Shown: piece after piece, positions 7,916 through 19,272 of the stretch
Layout of the letters: every line of letters begins with the position of its first letter
How positions within the stretch are numbered: position 1 is the first letter of the stretch
Assembly: GCF_958295425.1 (NCBI RefSeq)
Contig: NC_081148.1
Span: 8,775,466-8,839,465, forward strand
Source of the DNA: Solea solea
Lineage: Eukaryota > Chordata > Actinopteri > Pleuronectiformes > Soleidae
Length of the DNA stretch: 64,000 bases
Direction of reading: 5' to 3'
Translations under genes and position numbers: made by a program
Notes under the pieces: generated by a model
Seen by the model: the letters and a program-made list of their open reading frames with translations, nothing else
Database searches by the model: none
Told to the model about the DNA's origin: nothing

Positions 7916-10519
7916 CGGCGTCCCTGCGCATGTCGTTCCAAATTTCGGGGGGGATCGGGCAACGTATGACAAAGTTATAGGGCACTTCCTGTTTAAAATG
8001 GCAGACTTCCTGTTCGGTCAAGTGCGTGTACGTAAACGTGTTCAGGGAACTTCCCTTGTCTTACATATCAAGTTTTGTGCAGATCGGATAATCTTAGAGT
8101 TTACTTCCTGTTTCGGGCATTCCACTTCCTGTTGGGAGGTCATCTCTTGCAGACATGCTCAGGACAGGTCCCTGGTGTCACATAAAAGGTTTCGTGCAAA
8201 TCGGACAACGTACGGCAAAGTTAGAGGGCACTTCCTGTTTAAAATCGCCAACTTCCTGTTCGTCTCCGTAAACGTGTTCAGGGAAGTTCCCTTGTCTTAT
8301 ATATCAAGTTTTGTTCAGATCGGACAATGTAAGACTTTACTTCCTGTTTCGGGCGTTCCACTTCCTGTAGGGAGGTGACCTTTTACGGACATGCTCAGGA
8401 CAGGTCCCTGGTGTCACATATAAGGTTTTGTGCAGATCGGACAACGTACGGCAAAGTTAGAGGGCACTTCCTGTTTAAAATGGCCGACTTCCTGTTCGGT
8501 CAACGGCGTCTCCGTAAACATGTTCAGGGAAGGTCCAGTAACTCACATATCTAGTTTCGTGTCAATCGGACAATGTAAGACTTTACTTCCTGTTTCGGGC
8601 GTTCCACTTCCTGTAGGGAGGTGACCTTTTACGGACATGTTCAGGAAGGGTCTGGGGTCCCACATACTAAGTTTCAAGTGGATACAACAATCCCTGTTGG
8701 AGCAGCATCAAAAACTATAAATGTAATTCTGTCTGCTGTCACCAGGGGGCGCTGTATTTGAAAATGAATATTTTCATATAGACGTGTTCAGGGCCGGACT
8801 GTCATCAATCCTTGCAAGTTTGGTTCAGATCGGACCAGGATTGGCAAAGTTGTAACAGTTTGTTTTTTTTAGTATTTTCTACCACCACCAGGAGGCGCTG
8901 TTTTCAAAATGTACCGTTTCAGCAACATAGTCGTCTTCAGCAACTAACCATCATCAACTATAGGAAGTTTGGTTGGGATCAGATCTTCCATCGCGAAGTT
9001 ATAAGAGTTTCATTGTCTGTTGAGAAAAATTATTATTATCTCCAATTTTGGCGCCCCCTATCTCCTACGCCATACAATATTTTAAAAAGCTTTTGATAAC
9101 TTTTGATGCTCAACTCGTCCACATTGATCTCACCAAGTTTGACGGTGATAGCACAAAAGCTCTAGGAGGAGATAATTGAAATACAAGCTGTCATATTGTC
9201 TGCTGTCACCAGGGGGCGCTGTTTTCGAAATTGGATATTTTCATATAGACGTCTTTAGGGCCGGACTGTCATCAATCCTAGCAAGTTTGGTTCAGATCGG
9301 ACCAGGATTCGCGAAGTTGTAGCAGTTTGATTTTTTGTCCCAAAAATCCGACTTTGCGTCGTTGCCATGGCAACACCGTTAAACGATTTGTCGTCATATT
9401 GATCACGCATCATCTACCGTGTGTTTTGACTGTTGTCACCAATTTTGAGAGCGGTACGATTATCTGTGTAAAAGTTATTCCCGAAATCGTAAAAAAACTT
9501 TTTTTTTTTGTATTTTCTTTCACCACAAGGAGGCGCTGTTTTCAAACTTCACCATTTTTTCATAGACGTCTTCAGCCATGGCCCATCATCAATCATAGCA
9601 AGTTTGGTTCGGATCGGACCTTCCATCGCAAAGTTATAAGAGTTTTTTTTTTCTGATGCGAAACATCAGAATCATCACGAACTTTGCCGCCCCCTATCTC
9701 GTGCGCCATGCGACATTTGAAAAAACTTTTGATACCGTGAGCTCCTCAACTGGTCCACAGGGACCTCACCAAGTTTGAAGGTGATCGCACGAAAACTCTA
9801 GGAGGAGTTAGTTCAAATACCATTGCTGCGAATTCGCCAAAATCGCCAAAAAATCGCCAATCAACCCAAGATGGCGGATTTCCTGTTGGGTTTGGATCAT
9901 GGTCATAATGTAATTTTTTCTTCATCCCGACCTTCTACACATGTGTACCGAATTTCGTGCATGTGCGATATTTGTGTTGGTCATGGTGAATTTGGACAGG
10001 TGGCGCCGCACTTATTGGCCCCTCCCACATTCAATTTTCGCCGCACATTCCCCGAACCTTTTTCAGACGTAAATTTACACCAGGATTGATGCGGTCACAA
10101 AAATTGGTGAGTTTTGGGGTATGGGAAAGGCCTCAAAAAGGCAATTCATTTGGGGGAATAATAAGAATAATAATAATAATAATAATCCTTCCAGTTTCAA
10201 TAGGTTTCTTGCAACCTTGTTGCTCGAACCCTAATAATCCTTCCAGTTTCAATAGGTTTCTTGCAACCTTGTTGCTCGAACCCTAATAATCCTTCCAGTT
10301 TCAATAGGTTTCTTGCAACCTTGTTGCTCGAACCCTAATAATAATAATAATCCTTCCAGTTTCAATAGGGTTCTTGCAACCTTGTTGCTCGAACCCTAAT
10401 AATCCTTCCAGTTTCAAGAGGGTTCTTGCAACCTTGTTGCTCGAACCCTAATAATAATAATAATAATAATCCTTCCAGTTTCAATAGGTTTCTTGCAACC
10501 TTGTTGCTCGAACCCTAAT
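7916..10519 (+). repeat. Array unit U5, terminal unit
   Basis: Complete unit with CTCF-like motifs at 8739-8752 and 9206-9219, a weaker one at 8885-8898 and a YY1-like motif at 9867-9878. It has no cassette. Instead the hairpin minisatellite is expanded to six copies and then stops against unique-looking sequence (AATTAATTTTTTAGG). This is the edge of the array. Confidence 0.92.
10187..10519. repeat. Hairpin minisatellite, 6 copies (U5, array edge)
   Basis: Copies start near 10187, 10239, 10291, 10352, 10404 and 10471. Spacing is 52 bases where the spacer is TAATAAT and longer where AAT units are added. Copies 4 and 5 have the better-paired AGGGTTC arm; the others have AGGTTTC, which breaks one pair of the stem. 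It ends where array sequence stops. Confidence 0.9.
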
Positions 10520-13404
10520 TAATTTTTTAGGTGTGTCCTCATTTCTTTGACCTACCCTTTCTATTTTTACCGCGGTTTGTTAATCTCCTCATTTCCCAGA
10601 GGAACTTTCAACAATCCCAAGTGAAGGGGCATGAACTTGTTGATTTCAATCAAAGGCAGAGAAATCAGCAGGGGCTGAGAAATGTAACTAGCACACCTGC
10701 TATCTGTGAAAATTGGGCAATGTCAATGGCTGCAGCTGTGACCTTGTTGACTGCACTGAAATGTGATTTAATGTAGCCAATTTCCAAAACCTAAACAGTT
10801 AATTAACCTACAATGATTATCACAACATCTATTATATATATGTATATTAAATAAAATGATCCAAAACACTGCAAAATAGGAATCTAAAAAGCTCATCATT
10901 CTAATATTTTTAGGAATGTTTTATGGAGGATTGTTCCTTAATATTCACTAACAAACAGAGTACAAAAGTCAAACATAGTGAAGAACTGTGTACCAGCGTA
11001 ATGTTTAACAAGAGAATGAGAGCTATAGCTGGGTGAGGGAGGGAGAGACAATGCAGAAGAGTGCAACCATGTGCTGGGATGTACACCTGTGCCCAGAACA
11101 GGTGTTTCCCACCCCCACTTCCAGGCCCCCTGATTAGGAACCGCCACGCTTGCCTTACCCCGTCAAAGGCTAGCTTATCCCCCATCAGTGCAGCTCAGGC
11201 CCTGGGTAAAATGATGGTTAATTAGCCAGCAGAAAGCTTCAGGCTGGAGGTTGATGGAACTATCCCCTTCCCAAACTTCTACTCTCTCTTATGTGCACCG
11301 ATCTGTGTATCTTGACTGGAGTTTTAGGAAGCACTGGAGGTTTCACTAGGATTTATTACCATAATCTTCTACACTACTGTCTAAGTGGAACAAGACTGAG
11401 CCCCCATCATGAGTAATAATTATTCATTCAACTATTCTTTGATTAGCTATTAGAAAAAAGCCAATACCGACTGCAGTGAGGTAATTTGAGTGAAGGGATT
11501 ACTGGAGCAGACTGTACTTTATACTGTATAACATGTCCTTAGCTTAGCTAATCTGTGCATACATGGGGAAGCAATCAAAAGGCAGAGGGAGAAGGAGAAA
11601 AACTATAATTATGCACAGCTGCAAAAGCGGGGGGCCAAGAGAGGTTGCATTACCCAGCACTAAACACTTTCACCTGCGCAGCTATGCTACGCCACGCTAA
11701 ACACTTTCACCTGGAGGGAGCCACATTTTCAGGTTTTAATCATACTTTCACCAGGGAGCCGAATAACTGTGTAGGAATGACTTTGTACTAGACTTACAAT
11801 GGTGATATAAATGACAATTTGACAGCAACGTTGAGAGGCAATTCTGAAAGGGCTACAGACTAAGCTATTGGTTCAATAATCTGTTTTAACTGCTCTGAGG
11901 TAACAATTTTGTCTTACATGGCAAAGGGGTTCATTAAAATTAAGTAGGTTTATTCCCCGAGGACCATAAATGTGCTCAGCGTGTTTGATTGCAATTTTCA
12001 TGTCAGATTTTAGAAAGTGGAAGAGGAAAAATGTGGCCTAATAATGGCAGCTGCAGAGGAAAGTTCAAGTGGACAGCAAAAAATATTAGGACTCATCCTC
12101 TGGGAACTATGAACGTCCATAGCTGAAGCAGCAGCCACGTAAAGTTTTCACAGAAAAGGTGCCATGGGAGAAAACTGACCTGAAAAACGGCGTCATAATT
12201 GTGTGGATTCAACTGTTGTGGACAATGAATATCCATGCAAAAGCAATGTGGTAATTAGGTCTTGATGCTGTGGGGGACAACGACTTGGGTACTGATTTGT
12301 ATGCTTCATTAACCTCTCATAGGTGTTTTATAGTGTTACTAACAGTAAAAAATGAATGCAATATGAGGTAACAATCTTCTCGCCTCAAGGCAGGAGGTGT
12401 ATTGCCCTCATCTCTGAGAGCTGTGCCGACCTGACGTCAACCTCTTCAGCCTCGGTCCCACCTTTTTCATTCTTCTTTCTCATTGAAATGACAGGATGAA
12501 ACTGCCTGGGTTGGAGTATATGTTCCCCGAACACACAAGATCTACCTCTTTCCACAAGCCGATCTAAATCCAAAGTATTTGTGGTCTTTGTTGTAAAGAT
12601 ATTGGATTCCATCTGTCCCCCAACCATGCAGACAGCTTTTTGTAACCTGGTAAAGCACCTGTTCTGCAGCAGTCATACAGCTTGGGGAGTCTGGACAACA
12701 TCATGACATAAAGACCCTGACACTTTTTGTGACCTTCCTTCCCAGGCATGACTCTTCCCTCAGGTGAAGTTCTTCTTTCCGACTTAAGGGGGGAAACATA
12801 AAGACAAGGGTCTTTCATCAGCTGTTAGCCTGGCATCTTTTGGGACCAAATTTGCCTCAGGTCAAAAATGATGCCTCTAACAACACAGCTGTGAGCATAA
12901 CATGGGCATGTAAACCTCTCAACCCCAGTAAAGTAATTATTCTCGGTGAGGTAAGGTAGCAATTCATTTGGTGTGATTTACAGAAGTGCATGGTAATTAA
13001 GGACAAGAAATAGAAAAGGGCCTTAATTTATTTTTGACATATTTGGCTTTAATGTTGTTTTGTTTTGCTGCTGCTGGGGTTTAATTTCCCATGCCCCCCT
13101 TTTTATACACTATTATTTTACATCAATAGCAGTGGAACTGTCAAACAAAGTGCTTTTAAGTGTGGACAAGCTGGAGTTCGGTCCACCAACAACCGTGCAA
13201 GACTCTACCCATTGTTGCAGTGCTTGAGTCCAAGACTCCAATTTATATCAGACATGAATTCTGATTTTCATTAATTCTGATGATAGACTTGTGCTAGACA
13301 GTAAATACACTCTTTGAAATAGTGACAATTGTGTAATTTGTGTTTGGTACAAACCTCTTCTCTTTGTATGTCAGCTCTAGGTAAAGCCAATCTTGGAACT
13401 CGAC
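10520..13404. other. No gene seen; AT-rich unique DNA
   Basis: I see no repeat family or coding signal apart from a short direct repeat (CTAAACACTTTCACCTG at 11658-11676 and 11695-11713, 37 bases apart). Open frames on both strands are short and overlap one another in conflicting frames near 12385-12818. Confidence 0.6.
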
Positions 13405-13500
13405 TCTGACTCAGATAATAGGGACAGGACCAGAACTTATGGTTTAGTGACTTCACAGCAACACTGGCTCTACCACCTGAGCCACAGCCAAACCAGCCAA
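13405..13500 (-). mobile_element. tRNA-derived SINE head, degenerate
   Basis: Read on the minus strand, TGGCTCAGGTGG (13484-13473) matches the pol III A box exactly, followed by GTAGAGCC. A weak B box analogue (AAGTTCTGGTCC) lies about 50 bases further on. This is the head structure of common fish tRNA SINEs; the body is not recognisable. Confidence 0.55.
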
Positions 13501-15055
13501 TCCAAGCCTGAAGCAAAATGTGAACCCCCTCAGATATCTTACACATTACCCATAAATCCTAGCCAATGGGGGTGTACTCGTATACAATGAGAGGCAGACA
13601 AAATAATAGAAGTGTTGTTGGTGTAGATTCTCATTCATTCTGGTCCAAGAGTCAATGGCTTTCGGATGTAAATGTTTTACAGCAGTTAAAAGTGAAGCGT
13701 TTACATTAAAGATAAGGTTTAAAAAGCAGATTTATCAAGGGGTCCAAACTCATAATGTATGGCACACTGAAATACTAAAAATAAAAATAAAACAGTCTAT
13801 TACTAGCAGACAACGTACGACTTGCAGTTTGAGAGAGAAGCAGAACAGAGTGATACCATCTGCATCAGGGAGGATGATGTACAGGAGGGGGGAAGGTGGT
13901 GAGTGTCAGAGGGAATTTGGGTTTTGGCAAGGAATCTCTCTCTGTGGAGCTACTGGTGCTCACAGATCAGAGCTCCACTTCCTCCAGGCACAACATGCAA
14001 TACACTGGGGTGGTAGAAATACATGTATACAGACGTACACACACACACACACACATTCACATCCTCACATACAGACATGGACACACACAGAAAGAGAGAC
14101 AGTGCATACACTCACTCTCACACTTTCTGTACATACACATGTTCCCTGCAGCCATAAGCACTGCTCTGCAACCTAATTAAGAGAACAATTAAGTCTGAGG
14201 CAATTGAGGTTATAAATGAAGGCTGCTCAGTGTGAGTGTGTGTGTGTGTGAGGGAGAGAGAGAGACCAACAAGACTATATGCAAAAATAGACAGACAGCT
14301 TCCATATTACCCTCAACCAGAGTTCTGCAACAATTCTCTGGTCATTTAAACCAAGTCTTAAAACGCTTGCTACTAAAATTTCCTTCAATTTGAGCCATTT
14401 CATTTACTGTACATGTAGCTTGTATTAGGGTTTGGCAATATATCAATATTATATTATATATTTATGATATCATAAAGGTGTGGATATATAGAAATCAACA
14501 TAAAACTCCACCGTTAACAACTCTTCGATTATAACCCTGTTTGTGTTAGAGCAGAATTTGACCATATTTATAAGCAATTCCATTTCACTTATTTTTACCA
14601 ACTTTTACTAATGTAAAAACCAATGAAATTCACCAGATATTATCTAAACTTAAAGTATGTGTATCAGTGATATTTTTCATAAGCCACATTGCCCAGCCCA
14701 GCCCTGGCTTGTGTTTCTAATTTAAATTTTTTACTTTCATAAAATGTCACGTGTACCATATTCATGACCACGTCACACTTGATCAGTTAAATCTATTCCA
14801 TCATAATAATGTGTATCACTTATCCTTTTGAAGATTGTGTGCTGGCTGGAGACAATCCCAACCGACTTTGCTGAGAGAGGCGAGTTACAGCACTGTCACA
14901 AAGCTCGACACAAAGAGACAAACAACTCTTCACACTCACATCTACACCCACAGGAATTGTAGCGTTGCAACTCTCCAAGCTGACAAGGAGAGAACCCACA
15001 CACAGGCGCACAGAGAAGATGCTACCTCCACACGGACAGGCCACAGCTGGCCAGG
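13501..15055. other. No gene seen; CA and GT microsatellites
   Basis: Contains (AC)n at 14037-14055 within a CA-rich stretch reaching about 14160, and (GT)n then (AG)n at 14236-14266. AT-rich sequence lies around 14430-14480. An open frame of 173 codons at 13655-14176 crosses the CA tract and is not credible as a gene. Confidence 0.6.
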
Positions 15056-15111
15056 ACTCTCAAACCGTCTTGTTGTGAGCCGACATTGTTAACCACTGCA
15101 CCACTGTGCCC
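15056..15111 (-). mobile_element. tRNA-derived SINE head fragment
   Basis: On the minus strand the fragment begins GGGCACAGTGGTGCAGTGG and continues GTTAACAATGTCGGCTCACA, matching the head of the widespread fish repeat also seen at 59038. A T run precedes it on that strand (15112-15120). Confidence 0.6.
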
Positions 15112-18100
15112 TTTTTTTTTCTGAGTCTAATATAAAGCACTTAGTTTGCCTTGTTTCTGAAAGATGAACATTTGCTGTGATACAGGTCTGACTTTTTAAT
15201 CCTGCATGTGAATTATAAATGCACATTTTTGATAGTTTTGCACAATTATTTCTAGTTTAGGAAACTTTCAAGAACATTGTTGTAAAGTCCTGTCAAACAA
15301 TTCAAACCTATAGTAAACCCATGCTTGTTTTTTACTCTTTAAACATTCGGAGCATATACATTCTGGAAAGTGATATGCCATCTGAGCTGCTATAGTGTAG
15401 GTCTGTGCTGCGCTGGCAGCACAAATGCGATTCTGCAGCCAGGACGCCAAGAATCAGGGAAATATTAAACAAAGGAGGAGAGAGCAGACGCTGAAAAATA
15501 CCTGCTGGCCCAATACTGAGGCTCCATATGCCCAGCTCTACCCTGTCTGCTGGCTGACTGCTGGCTGGCCAGCCTGTGAGCACACTCGCTCTCTCTCTCT
15601 CTCCCAAGCCTGAACACACACCTACACACACACACACTCACACATACGCAGGCAGACACAGACATACACACACATGGAACACACGCTTCACTGGGAACAA
15701 GCCAGCAAAAGTAATCCTGGCCTACTTTTCTGCCTGGAGTGTTCTGCGGCATCATCTACACACACTACTGCTACTGAGGAGGGGTGGATGAAGAAGGAGC
15801 AAAGATGGAGGGAAAGTTAGGAATGTGGTGGAAGAAGAAAGGAAGCTGGACAAAGTGGTCGGACTTTGGAAAGAGTCATGGAAAGAGTTGGGTTTTTGCT
15901 ATTGCTTGTTTGCTTGTTTTGGGGGCATTGGAGAAGAATGAGGTGATGACAGAGAGTCCTAGAATCTGAGAAGGAAGGGACCCAAGTTGAAAAGAATGAG
16001 AGAGACCAACAGAAACAGAACTGCAGAGAGGCAGTGAAACCCTAATAGAAACCAGTGCAACAGTGGAGTCTGCTGCCAAACACAAGCTGGGGATTGCTGG
16101 CTGTTCTTTTCCAAATAAGCGCATTAGCCGGTGCCGCTTCCTCTTGCTGGGAGTTCCTGCTGCATATTCTGAAAAGCCCCAAACCACACCGGGGAATATT
16201 TTCACTCTGCTCCCATTGACAGGATGAAAAATGATACCTGGACAATGTAAACAAACGATTACATCACACACGACCACCACAAACCACACAGGCCTATTAC
16301 TTATTACTTCCGAATATGTAAAAAGACACAAAAGAATAAAATCGTAATTATTATTTACACACGTTCAGCATGTATGTTTGTAAATAAGCTGATAATCCAT
16401 TATTCAGGCACTGTGCTGATTCATGAGGTGTAGCCCTCCAGGGGGTTACACGTGCTTTAGTTGTCATTTGCGTCGACTCAGGGTGTAATTAATACATGTA
16501 TCTAGAAACTGAAAAATAATTTCATGAATCGTGTTCGTATACTGTACATCGCCAGTCTTCAGTTATCAGAATCCAAATTAGCTGCCAAGTAAACATCATT
16601 ATTATTATCTAAAATGAAAAAAACATGTTTTATATGGTAAATGAAGAGGGATTTGTCATGAAACTTTCATTATTAAGTATAGAAATTCGAGGATAAACTT
16701 ACAGTATAATTCCGAAACCTCACACATATATCTAGGAGGAACATTGCATGAATTCAAAATGTAATGCATAAGGTAATTTAGTGAGAACATTTTTAAAAAA
16801 AGTGTACAGCTATTCAATTATTTGAACACAACCTGACAAGATGAAGCTTTCTGTTGCTAAAAAGTTCAGTTGTGGCTGACAAAGCCTTTATTTGTACATT
16901 GTTTGTTTTTTTGTTTTTTAAGTTTTTGTTGAAAGAATGTCTCACTCCACAGGACTGTGCCATAGGGCACATTTGTGGTATGTGAGGTAATTTCCCAAAA
17001 ATTCCACTTTCGCAGCTCCTGTTGACTGAGACCAATGTCAGAGCTATTTATTTGTTTGCATCCCACAACAGAGACTAACTGAAATAATTCACTTTTTATT
17101 TAATAAAGATTTTTTAAATTTGTATCCGTGTATGTACAACGCTGCTAGGGTTGAGGCTAAAGGAAAAAGGTTAAAATGGTAATGGTCATATGCAGCAAAC
17201 ACCTCCCGTCTTACATGAGCATGCACTGTAAAACTGAAAAAAACGCCATCATGTGACCAGGGAGTATGAATTTGGTCATAATGATGTGGTTAGGGTTTGG
17301 GAAAAAACTGTGCTGCTGGCAAAGAAACTATAAGGATAAGATCTGATTAGAGTACCACAACTAAAATAACACAAAATGACTACCTGGCTAAGGTCACAAC
17401 AGACAGATTGTGACTGTTTTTAAATTGCAAACATTAACTGCAGAACGATAAACAATCTACAGACTCTTGTGCAGAATGATCAAACATGCATTAGAGTTTC
17501 AAAAGATTGCAGGCTGAAAATATCTTTTATTTCCAGGCTTTTCTGTTACTTTGTTAACCACGTGTACTGTACATTTACATTCAGCTTTTTGTGTGCATGC
17601 AGTCCAACACATCGTTCTTATTCTTCTGATCGTACAGTGCAGAAGTGATACAATATATGACTCGAGCTGTAGGAGATACTGATGTTGCACTCTTCGACTG
17701 AGGTGTCTGATTACATTTCTGTCAGCAGGGAGCACAAAAATGTCCTGAACAAGCCCAAGGCCTTGAAAAAGTGGGGGAAATATGGATTGCAGGAGACGGG
17801 GGAAGGGTATTTAAAGGGTCAGGTCAAATACTCACACACACACACACACACACACACAAGGTCCTCCCATTGCTCCCATCACTCTCACTGATGAAAGGTG
17901 TGTCTCCGCTCATGGGTCATTTGTTGCGGGCATCTCCATGGACGGCTCATTGGAGAGTGCAAGGACCCCGTCATCTTTCACCATGACAGGTCTCGGACAC
18001 TGGGCCCCCCTTGACAGACGACCCATAATTCACTGGAGGGAGAGTAAAGCTAATGGCCTTGACTCCAGGCCTTGGTAATGATCATGTCCAGATTTCCAGT

Positions 18101-18527
18101 GTCACACACACTAATGTCAGACTCCGCCCACAAATGCAGGTTATTGTCATTGTGTATGGATCACGTGCAGATACTTTGCATAATCAAAGCTTAAATTATT
18201 CAAATTTGCCAGTATAGATTTCATGAGGTCCACCCAGTCCTCGACTGAAGGTCCAGCATGCTGCGTTTGATGTGTTACATCCAAGGTCCCTTAAAGGACC
18301 CTCTGGAGCAGAGAATAATGAGTCCGCTTCACTGCAGCGGTCACATACAACAATGTTCAAAACTGCTTTGATTTTGTGTTTTACAAGTATATAAAGTAGA
18401 TTTACAGTATGTGGCTCATTAACACAGCATCCGTTCTTTCTTTTGTAAGTGCATTTCCTCATTAGCAGAAAGAAAGCTAAGTTAGCTTAGTAACCTGGAA
18501 AAGTTGATAACTTACAAAGTGAATTCA
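15112..18527. other. No gene seen; microsatellites and purine-rich DNA
   Basis: Holds (CT)n at 15589-15603, CA-rich sequence at 15614-15675, a purine-rich stretch at about 15775-15880 and (CA)n at 17833-17858. A TGTGGTTAGGGTTTGGGAAA word near 17285 resembles common fish repeat debris. Open frames near 15332-15790 overlap the simple repeats on both strands. Confidence 0.6.
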
Positions 18528-18623
18528 CTCATTCATTCATTGTCTACTGCTTTATCCTCCACATGAGAGTCATGGGGGGCTCCGGAGCCAATCCCAGCTG
18601 ACATAGGACAGGTGGCCAGTCCA
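18528..18623 (-). mobile_element. SINE-like repeat 3' end, interrupted by a hAT element
   Basis: Begins ATTCATTCATTGTCTACTGC, then TTTATCCTCCACATGAGAGT and CCAATCCCAGCTGACAT, which is the reverse complement of the 3' part of the repeat at 32270. It continues after the hAT insertion at 19205 (CCAGTCCATCTG). The orientation is minus relative to the full copy. Confidence 0.7.
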
Positions 18624-19204
18624 CAGTGTTGACAACTTAGCGACTTTGTTGCTACATTTAGCAAGTATACAGAGCCCTGTAATGACTCTTTTACAAATCT
18701 ATCAACTTTTCTGATGGCATTATTGGTGTTGGTGTTATTAGAGACTTTTGGAAACACTGACATGAAAGCACTTATGGTTGTAAAAAAAAGTGTGAAAATG
18801 TTGAATTGATTTTGAAGCTTGATTTATACACACCATACCACTGAAGCTAAATTGCAACCCCCCTCCACACGTCTTGTAATCGTCTCATAGTTGTATCTTG
18901 TTAATTAAAAATCAAGCAATCCGCTGCCGTGCTAGATGTTTGGATCGTATCTCTTCAACAACACTCATTTTGATTGGATACCTGTGAATCCGTCGACTGT
19001 ACGTCATCAACAACACTCTGATTGTGACAATAAAAAATGAAGAAAGTTAATTTGTACTTCTAAACATATTTAGGGTGCTTTTTTTACTCACTTTTTGTCG
19101 ATCCCATGTGATTATTCCTCTCTCCTACGTCTATTACAAGTACATATACATGGTCAAATATGCGTCATTTAGCGACAGCCAATACTGAGGAGTTGGCAAC
19201 ACTG
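18624..19204. mobile_element. Non-autonomous hAT element with perfect 8-bp target duplication
   Basis: The left end is CAGTGTTGACAACTTAGC and the right end, reverse-complemented, is CAGTGTTGCCAACTCC. The element is flanked by CCAGTCCA at 18616-18623 and again at 19205-19212, a perfect 8-bp duplication as made by hAT transposases. Its 581 bases contain no transposase frame, so it was mobilised in trans. It interrupts a SINE-like repeat, so it is younger than that repeat. Confidence 0.85.
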
Positions 19205-19272
19205 CCAGTCCATCTGTACCACATTTAAACTACCATTTTTTGTTTTTTAAACTGTCTTCTCTGTACCACTTA

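Larger units (their letters stand above)
693..9219 (+). promoter_or_regulatory. CTCF-like motifs recurring in every full array unit
   Basis: TCACCAGGGGGCGC occurs at 693-706, 3100-3113, 3566-3579, 6243-6256, 6708-6721, 8739-8752 and 9206-9219, always on the plus strand. It matches the vertebrate CTCF core CCASYAGRKGGCRS at 13 of 14 positions. The site at 1158-1171 has lost the CpG. Weaker CCACCAGGAGGCGC copies lie at 6387-6400 and 8885-8898. The motif match is seen; binding is inferred. Confidence 0.55.
1819..9878 (+). promoter_or_regulatory. YY1-like motifs, one per unit 3' part
   Basis: CAAGATGGCGGA occurs at 1819-1830, 4227-4238, 4879-4890, 7369-7380 and 9867-9878, each followed by TTTCCTGT. 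It fits the YY1 core AAGATGGCGG and is retained even in the collapsed U3. Function is inferred from the motif only. Confidence 0.45.
1..10519 (+). repeat. Macrosatellite array, right-hand end, period about 2.4-2.6 kb
   Basis: Long blocks recur almost unchanged: the block at 693 returns near 3100, 6243 and 8739, and the block starting CGGCGTCCC at 2286 returns at 5419 and 7916. Five units can be read, one cut by the window edge and one collapsed. By eye, full units are nearly identical over long blocks, with scattered substitutions and small indels. Every unit has the same layout: an ACTTCCTGT-rich first third, a middle of CACCAGGNGGCGCTG-type blocks, a CAAGATGGCGGA block, then an AAT tract with hairpin minisatellite and, at three junctions, a GC-rich cassette. 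Open frames of 60-130 codons recur only because the DNA recurs. The array continues beyond the left edge and ends at 10519, where single-copy-looking DNA begins. Confidence 0.93.

Noticed and set aside
10187..10519. CRISPR-like appearance of regularly spaced palindromic repeats
   Set aside because: The spacers are all (TAA)n, the setting is a vertebrate genome, and no cas genes exist. It is a minisatellite.
13655..14176. 173-codon plus-strand frame
   Set aside because: The C-terminal half is a His/Thr-rich translation of the CA microsatellite and the rest has no recognisable domain.
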